Shown here: one piece after another, positions 1 to 5,652 of the stretch
Numbering within the stretch: position 1 is the stretch's first letter
Layout: the number at the start of each line of letters is the position of its first letter
IMG/VR virus record: IMGVR_UViG_3300030108_000156
Span: 1-29,685 of that record
Source of the DNA: a virus
Reading direction: 5' to 3' (one strand)
DNA length: 29,685 bases
Program-made: the position numbers and the translations under genes
The notes under the pieces: model-generated
Told to the model about the DNA's origin: nothing
The model's input: the letters and a program-made list of their open reading frames with translations, nothing else
Database searches by the model: none

Positions 1-36
1 GAAGAAAAAACATTAACAGGAGGTTTAGCTAGATAA
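1..36 (+). CDS. 3' end of DUF3310-family gene (partial)
   Basis: The window opens inside a gene. The eleven codons before the TAA at 34-36 give a C-terminus (EEKTLTGGLAR) identical to that of the complete gene at 27040-27276. The missing 5' part would lie before base 1 if the genome is circular. See the complete copy for function. Confidence 0.9.
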   Translation, partial: EEKTLTGGLAR

Positions 37-39
37 GAT

Positions 40-300
40 ATGATAAGATTTATATGTAAGTGTTGTGAAGAAACAAAAGACTTGCAAAAAGCAACATTAA
101 AAGTTATTGATGGCAAAGTAAGAACTGTAGAAGCTGTATGCAGTTGTGGTAAATATATGCAAGAATTAGAAAAAGACTTTAATGGTTTTCCAAGTCTCAT
201 TAGAACAGAACCTACATTAAGCAAAAAGAGAGATAATATGTGGAAAAGTGCAAAAGAAAAACTATGTGGAGAAAGAGGTATTAACGAATCATTTGATTAA
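40..300 (+). CDS. Small cysteine-motif protein, unknown function (copy 1)
   Basis: An 86-residue protein with a CKCC motif near residues 6-9 and a CSC motif at 34-36. The spacing suggests a small metal-binding (zinc-ribbon-like) fold, although that is inference. It starts four bases after the DUF3310 gene and is followed after one base by the next small gene, so it belongs to the early block. The second copy at 27280 differs at two residues, so the frame is clearly maintained. I cannot assign a function. Position beside NinB-like and DUF3310 genes fits a role in phage DNA metabolism or host takeover. Confidence 0.8.
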   Translation: MIRFICKCCEETKDLQKATLKVIDGKVRTVEAVCSCGKYMQELEKDFNGFPSLIRTEPTLSKKRDNMWKSAKEKLCGERGINESFD

Positions 301-301
301 T

Positions 302-508
302 ATGAGAACAAATAAAAGAACACCAAAACAATTAGAAGAATTAAGAAAAGAGGTAATAAAATATTACTTTAACAATCCACACGCAAATAGTTCTAAGTAT
401 ATGCAAGAAAAGTTTAAAGCAACTGAAAAAATGATAAGAGATATACTTAGTGCTGAATTGCAAAGAAGATTAGATAATAGTGTTATGCGTAGATGTAGCA
501 GATTATGA
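302..508 (+). CDS. Small basic helical protein, unknown function (copy 1)
   Basis: A 68-residue, Lys/Arg-rich, mostly helical protein. I chose the ATG at 302, directly after the TAA of the previous gene, rather than an upstream ATG at 248 that would overlap that gene by 53 bases. The middle (residues about 30-55) could form a helix-turn-helix, but no family is recognised. The stop overlaps the next ATG as ATGA, suggesting translational coupling to the NinB-like gene. The second copy at 27542 differs at about six residues. Its C-terminus is Arg/Cys-rich (MRRCSRL). Confidence 0.75.
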   Translation: MRTNKRTPKQLEELRKEVIKYYFNNPHANSSKYMQEKFKATEKMIRDILSAELQRRLDNSVMRRCSRL

Positions 509-888
509 AGTTTGTTATAAAGGGCAATAAAGATAAACAAAGTCTAATAAACTATTTAAAAGAGTTAGGTAATGATTATATAGTAGAAGTTAAGAAACAA
601 AGAAACAATAGAAGTAATATGCAAAACAATTACTATTGGGCTTGTATAGTACAGCCATTAGCAAATGAGATAGGATATTTTCCTGATGAAATGCACGACA
701 TACTTAAAGTAAAGTTTGCTAGTCAATGGGAAAGCATAGATATAAACGATAAGCAAGTAGGACTACAAGTAGTTAATAGTTCGGCAAGAATGAACACTAA
801 AGAGTTTGAAGTATATGCAGAGCAGATAAGAGTATGGGCATTAACAGAACTAAGTATAAGATTAATGCTACCAAATGAATTTAACTAA
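505..888 (+). CDS. NinB-like recombination protein (copy 1)
   Basis: A 127-residue protein resembling the lambda NinB (Orf) family, which binds single-stranded DNA/SSB and assists phage recombination. The visible family signature is the RSNMQNNYYWACIVQPLA segment (residues about 36-53), matching the 'R-S-x-x-Q-N-x-x-Y-W' core of NinB proteins, followed by a helical half ending in LMLPNEFN. It overlaps the upstream gene by 4 bases. It is the last gene before the putative late promoter at 890, so it closes the early block. A NinG-like gene lies at 25202, and lambda also pairs these two functions. The second copy differs at about 11 residues. Confidence 0.75.
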   Translation: MKFVIKGNKDKQSLINYLKELGNDYIVEVKKQRNNRSNMQNNYYWACIVQPLANEIGYFPDEMHDILKVKFASQWESIDINDKQVGLQVVNSSARMNTKEFEVYAEQIRVWALTELSIRLMLPNEFN

Positions 889-889
889 T

Positions 890-901
890 TTCTATTATAT
901 A
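890..901 (+). promoter_or_regulatory. Putative late promoter motif TTCTATTATATA before terS
   Basis: The 12-mer TTCTATTATATA lies in the 45-base gap between the ninB-like stop and the terS ATG at 934. The same 12-mer occurs at 2495, 13327 and 15761, each time in an intergenic gap before a structural gene block, and is retained at 28130. The embedded TATTAT resembles a -10 box and would place a start near 904, about 30 bases before terS. No clear -33/-35 element is shared between sites. Promoter function is inference from recurrence and position. Confidence 0.6.
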
Positions 902-933
902 GTATAGAATTGAATAATCAATCTTTTTCAATT

Positions 934-1206
934 ATGGATAAACGAATAAATAATGGTGGTGCTAGAAAAGGTGCAGGGCGTAAGTCTAAGGCAGCAGAAC
1001 AGAAGTTAATAGAGAATTTAACACCTATGAATGATATGGCTTTAAAGTCATTAGAGAAAGGATTAGAAAAGAAAGAACAATGGGCGGTTAAGTTATTTTT
1101 TGAATACTTTTATGGTAAACCACAACAAAGAGTAGATGTAACTACAAATGATGAAAGTATTAATATGCCTTTAATAAACTTTGTAGACTCTGAAACTAAA
1201 CAATAA
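934..1206 (+). CDS. terS: Terminase small subunit (copy 1)
   Basis: A 90-residue protein beginning MDKRINNGGARKGAGRKSK. The basic Gly/Arg/Lys-rich GARKGAGRKSK motif is typical of small terminase subunits of Bacteroidota and other phages, where the N-terminal half binds the packaging site. The segment EQWAVKLFFEYFYGKP is also characteristic. It would recognise phage DNA and deliver it to the large subunit. A TTG at 910 would add eight residues, but the ATG at 934 is the natural start. It overlaps the next gene by about 17 bases in another frame. The second copy ends one codon earlier because the CAA codon became TAG. Confidence 0.85.
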   Translation: MDKRINNGGARKGAGRKSKAAEQKLIENLTPMNDMALKSLEKGLEKKEQWAVKLFFEYFYGKPQQRVDVTTNDESINMPLINFVDSETKQ

Positions 1207-2392
1207 ATATAAAGCACTATTTGAATCTGATGCACGTTATTACATAATAACAGGTGGTAGAGGATCAGGTAAGTCATTTGCTGTAACTGTATTTCTTACA
1301 TTACTCACAATGTCAAAACACATTAGAGTATTGTTTACAAGGTACACTATGGTTTCTGCACATTTATCTATAATACCTGAGTTCTTAGAAAAGATAAGTC
1401 TATTAGGATTTGATAATATATTTAGTGTAAACAAAGCAGAAGTTGTTAACTTAGGTAATCAATCAGACATATTATTTAGAGGTATAAAAACCTCAGCAGG
1501 TAATCAGACCGCAAGTCTAAAGTCTTTACAGGGTATTAGTTGTTGGGTACTTGATGAAGCTGAAGAACTTATAGACGAAAATATATTTGACATTATTGAT
1601 TTAAGTATAAGAGAAAAGAAAGTACAAAATAGAATCATATTAGTGTTAAATCCTGTTACTAAAGAACATTGGATATATAGAAGATTTTTTGAAGAGAAAG
1701 GCGTACAAGCTGGTTTTAATGGCGTTAAAGACAATGTATGTTATATACACAGTACATACCTAGACAATATAGAAAATTTGTCTACGAGCTTCCTAGAGCG
1801 TATTAAGGCTATAAAACTACGCAATACAAAAAAGTATCAGCATTCTATAATGGGTGGTTGGTTAGACAAAGCAGAAGGTGTAGTATTTGAGAATTGGAGT
1901 ATAGGAGAATTTAACCCTAATGGATTGCAGACATCTTGTGGTATGGACTTTGGCTTCTCAGTAGACCCTGATAGTCTTACTGAAATAGCAATAGATAAGA
2001 AACAAAAGAAGATGTATCTTAAAGAACATATTTATAAGAATGGTTTAAAGTCACACGACTTAGCACAACTTGTATTAGACAAAGTAGGTAACAAGTTAAT
2101 TATTGCAGATAGTGCAGAACCTAGACTAATAGCAGACTTAAAGCATTTAGGTGTAAATATAAGGGCTGTAAAAAAAGGAACTATAGAAAGTGGTATAACT
2201 AGAATGCAAGATTATGAATTAATAGTATCACCTGAATCTGTTAATATAGCTAAAGAACTTAACAACTATGTGTATGCAGATAAAGGGTCTAAGTTATATG
2301 TAGACAGTTATAATCACGCAATAGATGGTATTCGTTATAACGTAATTTATCATTTAGACAATCCTAACTATGGTAGATACTATGTACAATAG
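1190..2392 (+). CDS. terL: Terminase large subunit, PBSX/Terminase_3 type (copy 1)
   Basis: The packaging motor ATPase and nuclease. The first ATG (1310) would remove the Walker A motif, which is readable just upstream in the same frame as GGRGSGKS. The frame is open back to a TAG at 1184-1186, and the only near-cognate initiator giving the expected N-terminus (xKLNNKYKALF) is CTG at 1190. From there the protein is 400 residues, normal for the family. Motifs: Walker A 22-29, Walker B/catalytic CWVLDEAEE around 118-126, coupling motif LNPVT about 153, RNase H-like nuclease acids in GMDFG (D253), IIADSAEP (D307) and HAIDG (D379). The copy at 28430 keeps the CTG and all motifs. Confidence 0.93.
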   Translation: MKLNNKYKALFESDARYYIITGGRGSGKSFAVTVFLTLLTMSKHIRVLFTRYTMVSAHLSIIPEFLEKISLLGFDNIFSVNKAEVVNLGNQSDILFRGIKTSAGNQTASLKSLQGISCWVLDEAEELIDENIFDIIDLSIREKKVQNRIILVLNPVTKEHWIYRRFFEEKGVQAGFNGVKDNVCYIHSTYLDNIENLSTSFLERIKAIKLRNTKKYQHSIMGGWLDKAEGVVFENWSIGEFNPNGLQTSCGMDFGFSVDPDSLTEIAIDKKQKKMYLKEHIYKNGLKSHDLAQLVLDKVGNKLIIADSAEPRLIADLKHLGVNIRAVKKGTIESGITRMQDYELIVSPESVNIAKELNNYVYADKGSKLYVDSYNHAIDGIRYNVIYHLDNPNYGRYYVQ

Positions 2393-2397
2393 AAAAA

Positions 2398-2441
2398 GGG
2401 GGTTGGCTTTTGTAATGCGTTTACGACTTAGCCAGACCCCC
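2398..2441 (+). other. Conserved hairpin directly after terL (pac/cos or transcript-end candidate)
   Basis: An 11-bp stem formed by GGGGGTTGGCT (2398-2408) and AGCCAGACCCCC (2430-2441), with one bulged G. Inside the 21-base loop is a smaller stem, GTAA/TTAC (2412-2415 with 2421-2424). On the + strand no T-tract follows. An A5 run precedes it, so as an intrinsic terminator it would work better on the minus strand, where no genes exist. The element and its flanks (2369-2445) are identical in the second copy while the surroundings differ by about 8%. Its place behind terL makes a packaging site or a structured mRNA end plausible. Confidence 0.7.
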
Positions 2442-2494
2442 ACAGAATCAATAAAACAGGCAAATATAAACATTTTAAACTAAATATCAACTTT

Positions 2495-2506
2495 TTCTAT
2501 TATATA
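2495..2506 (+). promoter_or_regulatory. Putative late promoter motif TTCTATTATATA before the tail chaperone gene
   Basis: Second instance of the shared 12-mer, ending two bases before the ATG at 2509. The embedded TATTAT occupies -11 to -6 relative to that ATG, so a transcript started at the usual distance would begin at or next to the start codon and be leaderless. The motif follows the terL hairpin, giving an end-of-unit/start-of-unit arrangement. The same spacing to ATG occurs at 15761. Confidence 0.6.
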
Positions 2507-2508
2507 TT

Positions 2509-3108
2509 ATGGAAATCAAAATCAAGAAAAAAGGTAAAACTAAAAACTACAAATTAATTAATAAATGGAGTGATGTAACTTTAGAAAAATGGTTACAACT
2601 AGTAGAAGTTGAAGGGAAAAGTAAAACAAAAGAAGCTGAAGAAACTATAACAGCATTATCTAATATACCTAAACAATTAGTTAATGAATTGTCAGTAAAA
2701 GATGTTGCTGTTATAATGAACAAAATATCTGAACTTCAATTAAAGAAAAATAGTTCTTTATGTAGGGTAATAAAAGTAGAAGGTAAAGAGTATGGATTTC
2801 ACCCTGACTTAGATGAAATTACATTAGGGGAATATGCAGACATAGAAACTTTTATTAAAAATGGTATAGAAAAACATTTGCCTGATTTAATGGCGGTCTT
2901 ATATAGACCTATATTAGAAAAGAAAAATAATGTGTATACTATAGAAGCTTATGATGGTAATATTAGAATGCGAAGTGAAACATTTAAAAATATGAAAGCT
3001 GAAGAAGTGCAAAGTGCATTGGTTTTTTTTTGGACTTTCGCCAACGAATTGTTCAAGATTTTGCCATTATATTTGATGGAAACGCTGAAGGAAATGAAAG
3101 AGCAATAG
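2509..3108 (+). CDS. Tail assembly chaperone-like protein, short (G-type) product
   Basis: A 199-residue protein. The N-terminal part contains a beta-rich segment and NKWSDVTLEKWLQLVE (residues about 18-33), a 'W-S-D-V-T-L' pattern I associate with Bacteroidota phage tail-chaperone-like proteins. The rest is mostly helical. The frame ends 26 codons after a run of nine T at 3023-3031. A second ORF in the -1 frame (3030-3287) overlaps and has no good start of its own, as with lambda G and GT. The expected role is chaperoning the tape measure during tail assembly. Family assignment is by context and architecture, since overall similarity to lambda G cannot be checked here. Confidence 0.6.
   Translation: MEIKIKKKGKTKNYKLINKWSDVTLEKWLQLVEVEGKSKTKEAEETITALSNIPKQLVNELSVKDVAVIMNKISELQLKKNSSLCRVIKVEGKEYGFHPDLDEITLGEYADIETFIKNGIEKHLPDLMAVLYRPILEKKNNVYTIEAYDGNIRMRSETFKNMKAEEVQSALVFFWTFANELFKILPLYLMETLKEMKEQ
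3024..3030 (+). promoter_or_regulatory. Candidate -1 ribosomal frameshift site (T TTT TTT)
   Basis: In the frame of the 2509 gene the codons are GTT-TTT-TTT-TGG, so bases 3024-3030 form the heptamer T_TTT_TTT, a classical X_XXY_YYZ slippery sequence. A -1 slip would continue as LDFRQRIVQDF and join the 3030-3287 frame, giving a product of about 259 residues. A weak TTGG/CCAA stem follows. Alternatively the nine-T run is an under-called homopolymer, and one extra T would fuse both ORFs permanently. Confidence 0.55.
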
Positions 3109-3287
3109 CATCGGAAAGTTTTGCAGATAAGTGGGGTTGGTTTGGTGTAATGTATAGATTAACAAATGGAGAAATAATAAATTTAGAAAGAATAACTAAT
3201 TTAAGTCTTTTAGAATGTTTAACTTGGTTGAGTTATGAAACTGACTTAAATGCACAAAATAAAGTAAATTTAAATGATAGCAAATAA
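3030..3287 (+). CDS. Frameshift extension (T-type part) of tail chaperone-like gene
   Basis: An 85-codon frame in -1 relative to the 2509 gene. The only possible independent start is a TTG inside the poly-T run, with no leader, so translation by frameshifting from the upstream gene is more likely. The protein part includes ADKWGWFGVMYRLTNGEI and ECLTWLSYE, a Trp/Tyr-rich helical block like the T domain that recruits tail proteins to the tape measure in G/GT systems. The stop overlaps the next gene's start by 14 bases. Product and mechanism are inferred from ORF architecture. Confidence 0.6.
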   Translation: MDFRQRIVQDFAIIFDGNAEGNERAIASESFADKWGWFGVMYRLTNGEIINLERITNLSLLECLTWLSYETDLNAQNKVNLNDSK

Positions 3288-3801
3288 AACTTACAATAAC
3301 GTAATAAATACTTTAAAAAATATAGGTGACAAACATCATCAAATAGCTACAGTTACAACAGGAGATATATTTGATATTAATTTAGAGAAAATGGAAAAGT
3401 TTGCACTTATGCATATAAACCCTGTTAATGTAATAACTCAAGATAGTGGTTTGATATATAACTTTCAAATTTTTATTTGTGATCTTGTAACTGAAAACAA
3501 AGATTGGACTACTAGTAATTACCAATCAGCAGAAAGACTAAGTAGCGAACAACAAGTATTAAGTGACTGTCTACAAATATCAGTAGATATAATAGCAATG
3601 CTAAGACACAGCTTATACCAGTCTACAGATGGTGATGTAAATAATCCATTATACTTTTTACAAGGACAGCAAACACTAGAACCATTTACAGAAAGATTTG
3701 ACAATCAATTAACAGGGTGGAGTTTTAGCTTAGATATATTAGTACAAAATGACTTCGATGCTTGTATAGTACCAGCATTAGGAGGTGGAGCGGGTGAATA
3801 A
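3274..3801 (+). CDS. Probable tail terminator / head-tail joining protein
   Basis: A 175-residue protein. The C-terminal segment contains RFDNQLTGWSFSLDILVQND followed by a short Pro/Gly-rich tail. A '...L-x-G-W...' strand pair before a hydrophobic strand is typical of the small alpha/beta proteins that cap tails or link tails to heads in Bacteroidota phages. It follows the chaperone-like gene with a 14-base overlap, and its stop overlaps the next ATG as TAATG, so it is translationally coupled on both sides. It could also be another minor tail protein. I see no transmembrane segment or enzymatic motif. Confidence 0.45.
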   Translation: MIANKTYNNVINTLKNIGDKHHQIATVTTGDIFDINLEKMEKFALMHINPVNVITQDSGLIYNFQIFICDLVTENKDWTTSNYQSAERLSSEQQVLSDCLQISVDIIAMLRHSLYQSTDGDVNNPLYFLQGQQTLEPFTERFDNQLTGWSFSLDILVQNDFDACIVPALGGGAGE

Positions 3802-3866
3802 TGAAATTCAAAATAGGTAAATATAAAATAGAAATAGGTTTTTTTAAAATAACAATACGATTATGA
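3801..3866 (+). CDS. 21-residue micro-ORF in the tail cluster
   Basis: ATG at 3801 overlaps the upstream stop (TAATG), and its own TGA overlaps the next ATG (ATGA), so it fills the 61-base gap exactly. The peptide, MKFKIGKYKIEIGFFKITIR plus a final Leu, alternates basic and hydrophobic residues and looks like one or two amphipathic beta strands. The gap-filling coupling on both sides is the pattern of a real gene. Alternatively the ORF only carries ribosomes across to the next start. Function unknown. Confidence 0.45.
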   Translation: MKFKIGKYKIEIGFFKITIRL

Positions 3867-4636
3867 ACTATGAAGATTTAATAGAAAAATTAAATGCAAT
3901 AAGTATAAAGTTAAAAAGTTATACAGATTACCCACAAGCTGCATCAAATAATGCTAAAAGAGTTTTAAAATATGTAGAAAAAAATGGTTGGGGTACTTGC
4001 GGTACAAACGTAGGTAAAAGAAGAGCTAATGATTTAGCAAATAGAAGACCAATCTCTAGAGATACAATATCTCGTATGGCTTCATTTAAAAGACACCAAC
4101 AACATAAAGATGTACCTTATGGTGAGGGTTGTGGAGGTCTAATGTACGATGCTTGGGGAGGAACTTCAGGTATAGAGTGGGCTATAAGAAAACTAAAACA
4201 AATAGATAAAGAAGAACTAGCAAAAATAGGAGAAAGAGGAGGAGTCAGAAAAAGCCCAAAAGCACCTAAAAGTAAAACACCAGAAAAAAATCCTAAAGGA
4301 AAAGGAACTGCTAGAGGAGATGCAAAAACATCTAGAGGTGCAAAAGTAACTAAAGAAGATGAAAAAATGTTACAAAAAAAATCAGATGATTTTAATAAAA
4401 GATATAAAGATAAGCTTGATTATGGTTCAACTATAGGACAACTAAAGACTGTTTACCAAAGAGGATTAGGTGCTTACAACACATCTCATAGTCCAAAGGT
4501 CAGATCAGCAAAACAATGGGCTTTAGCTCGTGTTAATGCATATCTTTATTTGTTAAAGAATGGAAGACCACAAAATAAGAAGTATACACAAGATAATGAC
4601 CTTTTACCAAAAGGACACCCTAAAAGTAAAAAATAA
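3863..4636 (+). CDS. DUF5824-domain structural-region protein
   Basis: A 257-residue basic protein in three parts. The N-terminal domain (about 25-115) contains NGWGTCGTNVGKRRANDLAN, RRPISRDTISRMASFKRH and MYDAWGGTSGIEWAIRKL, a conserved module seen in many phage head-region proteins. A Lys/Pro/Gly-rich linker covers about 128-170. The C-terminal domain (about 195-257) contains YQRGLGAYNTSH, WALARVNAYLYLLKNG and KYTQDNDLLPKGHP, which I recognise as DUF5824, known in crAss-like and jumbo phages without a defined function. It is probably virion-associated or an assembly factor. It begins by ATGA overlap with the micro-ORF. Confidence 0.7.
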   Translation: MNYEDLIEKLNAISIKLKSYTDYPQAASNNAKRVLKYVEKNGWGTCGTNVGKRRANDLANRRPISRDTISRMASFKRHQQHKDVPYGEGCGGLMYDAWGGTSGIEWAIRKLKQIDKEELAKIGERGGVRKSPKAPKSKTPEKNPKGKGTARGDAKTSRGAKVTKEDEKMLQKKSDDFNKRYKDKLDYGSTIGQLKTVYQRGLGAYNTSHSPKVRSAKQWALARVNAYLYLLKNGRPQNKKYTQDNDLLPKGHPKSKK

Positions 4637-4651
4637 AATAAATAATTAATT

Positions 4652-5101
4652 ATGGCAGACTTAGTAACAACAATAACAGAGACAGTAACCTTAAATGGAG
4701 CAACTAGAGGTTCATCAAACACATTAACAACAACAGGCGTAGTAGATGTATTAGAACGTATATTAACTTGCGCACATTCTAACACAACAACAGTAGCAGT
4801 ATTTAATTCTACTCCACACGGAGCAGCAGGAGCATTAGATGTTGAAAACTGTAAATACTTTCGTATAAGTAATCTTAGTACAGACCAAGACATTACAGTA
4901 GCATTTGTAACTACTAACACTAACTATCAAGTAAATGTAAGAGCAGGTGGTTCTCACGTACTATTCAAAGCAGAAAATATAGCAATAGCAGAAGAAGATA
5001 CAACACCTGCTTTTCCTACATTAGAAGATCTTGTAACAGTACAAGTAAGACCTTCAGCAACAACTGATGTTCAAGTAGAATTATTTGCAGGGCTTGTATA
5101 A
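4652..5101 (+). CDS. Small beta-rich virion protein, unknown
   Basis: A 149-residue, Thr/Val/Ala-rich protein with no charged clusters, signal peptide or catalytic motif. The composition and alternating polar/hydrophobic pattern suggest a beta-sandwich such as a capsid decoration or small tail protein. It follows the DUF5824 gene after a 15-base A-rich leader, and its TAA overlaps the next ATG (TAATG). Position between head-type and tail-completion genes supports a virion role, but I do not recognise the family. Confidence 0.6.
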   Translation: MADLVTTITETVTLNGATRGSSNTLTTTGVVDVLERILTCAHSNTTTVAVFNSTPHGAAGALDVENCKYFRISNLSTDQDITVAFVTTNTNYQVNVRAGGSHVLFKAENIAIAEEDTTPAFPTLEDLVTVQVRPSATTDVQVELFAGLV

Positions 5102-5646
5102 TGAATACAGAAAATATAGAAAGGTATTTGAATAGCTTTGGCAGAAACGTAGTTAAAGAATCTCGTGCTTTACTTAGAGAGCAAAAAGGCGATACTCGTT
5201 TAGCCAAATCTATTAGGTATGAAGTAGTTAAAACAGCTAATGGTTTTAGCACTAATTTCTATATGTTTGATTATGGTGAATATTTAGACGAAGGTGTATC
5301 AGGTAATAAACAGCAAAGATATTATACTAATTTTAAAGGTAAAAAAGAATTAAGCTCTTATAAATATACTAATAAACAACCGCCGCCAGATGTATTGTCA
5401 AGGTGGATAAAAAGAAAAGGTATTCAACCAAAAGGATTGGGTAGAGGTAGAGATAAAAATACAGGGCAATTTATTTCTAATTTAGCTTTTTTGATTGGTA
5501 AAAAAATCAAAAGAGAGGGTATAAAGTCTTTGTCATTTTTTCAAAAACCTCTAGGTTTAGGTTATAATAAATTACAAAAAGAATTATTAAAAGAAGTGAA
5601 AGCAGATATAGAATCATATATAACTACTTTCTTTAGACCAAAATAA
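5101..5646 (+). CDS. HK97 gp10-like tail completion protein
   Basis: A 181-residue basic protein. The pattern DYGEYLDEGVSG (about 58-69), followed by the YTNKQPPPDVLSRWIKRKGI block and FLIGKKIKREGI, matches gp10-like head-tail/tail completion proteins: an acidic Y-x-x-x-L-D-E-G strand, a Pro-rich helix start, then I-x-x-x-I-K-R-x-G-I before an aromatic F-F segment. Such proteins join the tail tube to the head connector. It is coupled to the upstream gene by TAATG and followed six bases later by the baseplate-type gene. Confidence 0.65.
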   Translation: MNTENIERYLNSFGRNVVKESRALLREQKGDTRLAKSIRYEVVKTANGFSTNFYMFDYGEYLDEGVSGNKQQRYYTNFKGKKELSSYKYTNKQPPPDVLSRWIKRKGIQPKGLGRGRDKNTGQFISNLAFLIGKKIKREGIKSLSFFQKPLGLGYNKLQKELLKEVKADIESYITTFFRPK

Positions 5647-5652
5647 AAATAA

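Larger units (their letters stand above)
1..2445 (+). repeat. Left copy of 2445-bp diverged direct repeat
   Basis: Every position in 1-2445 aligns with the position 27240 bases further on, with no net insertion or deletion. A hand count gives about 190 mismatches (about 92% identity). The copy spans the end of a DUF3310 gene, two small genes, ninB-like, terS, terL and the hairpin behind terL. Mismatches are uneven: bases 1801-2160 differ at about 6 positions, whereas 1141-1380 differ at nearly 50. All reading frames stay open in both copies and most changes look synonymous, so both were under selection. Sequence beyond 2445 cannot be compared because the window ends. Confidence 0.97.

Noticed and set aside
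18-23. AGGAGG sequence upstream of the ATG at 40
   Set aside because: It lies 16 bases from the ATG inside coding sequence (Thr-Gly-Gly) and no other gene has such a site. Bacteroidota genes usually lack Shine-Dalgarno sequences.
1310-1312. ATG at 1310 as terL start
   Set aside because: It would delete the Walker A motif, which is readable in frame directly upstream in both copies.
2381-2402. Minus-strand TTTTTCTATT next to the terL hairpin, resembling the late promoter motif
   Set aside because: Only the first part matches (it continues GTACATA), it faces no minus-strand gene, and it results from the A-run before the hairpin and the terL end.
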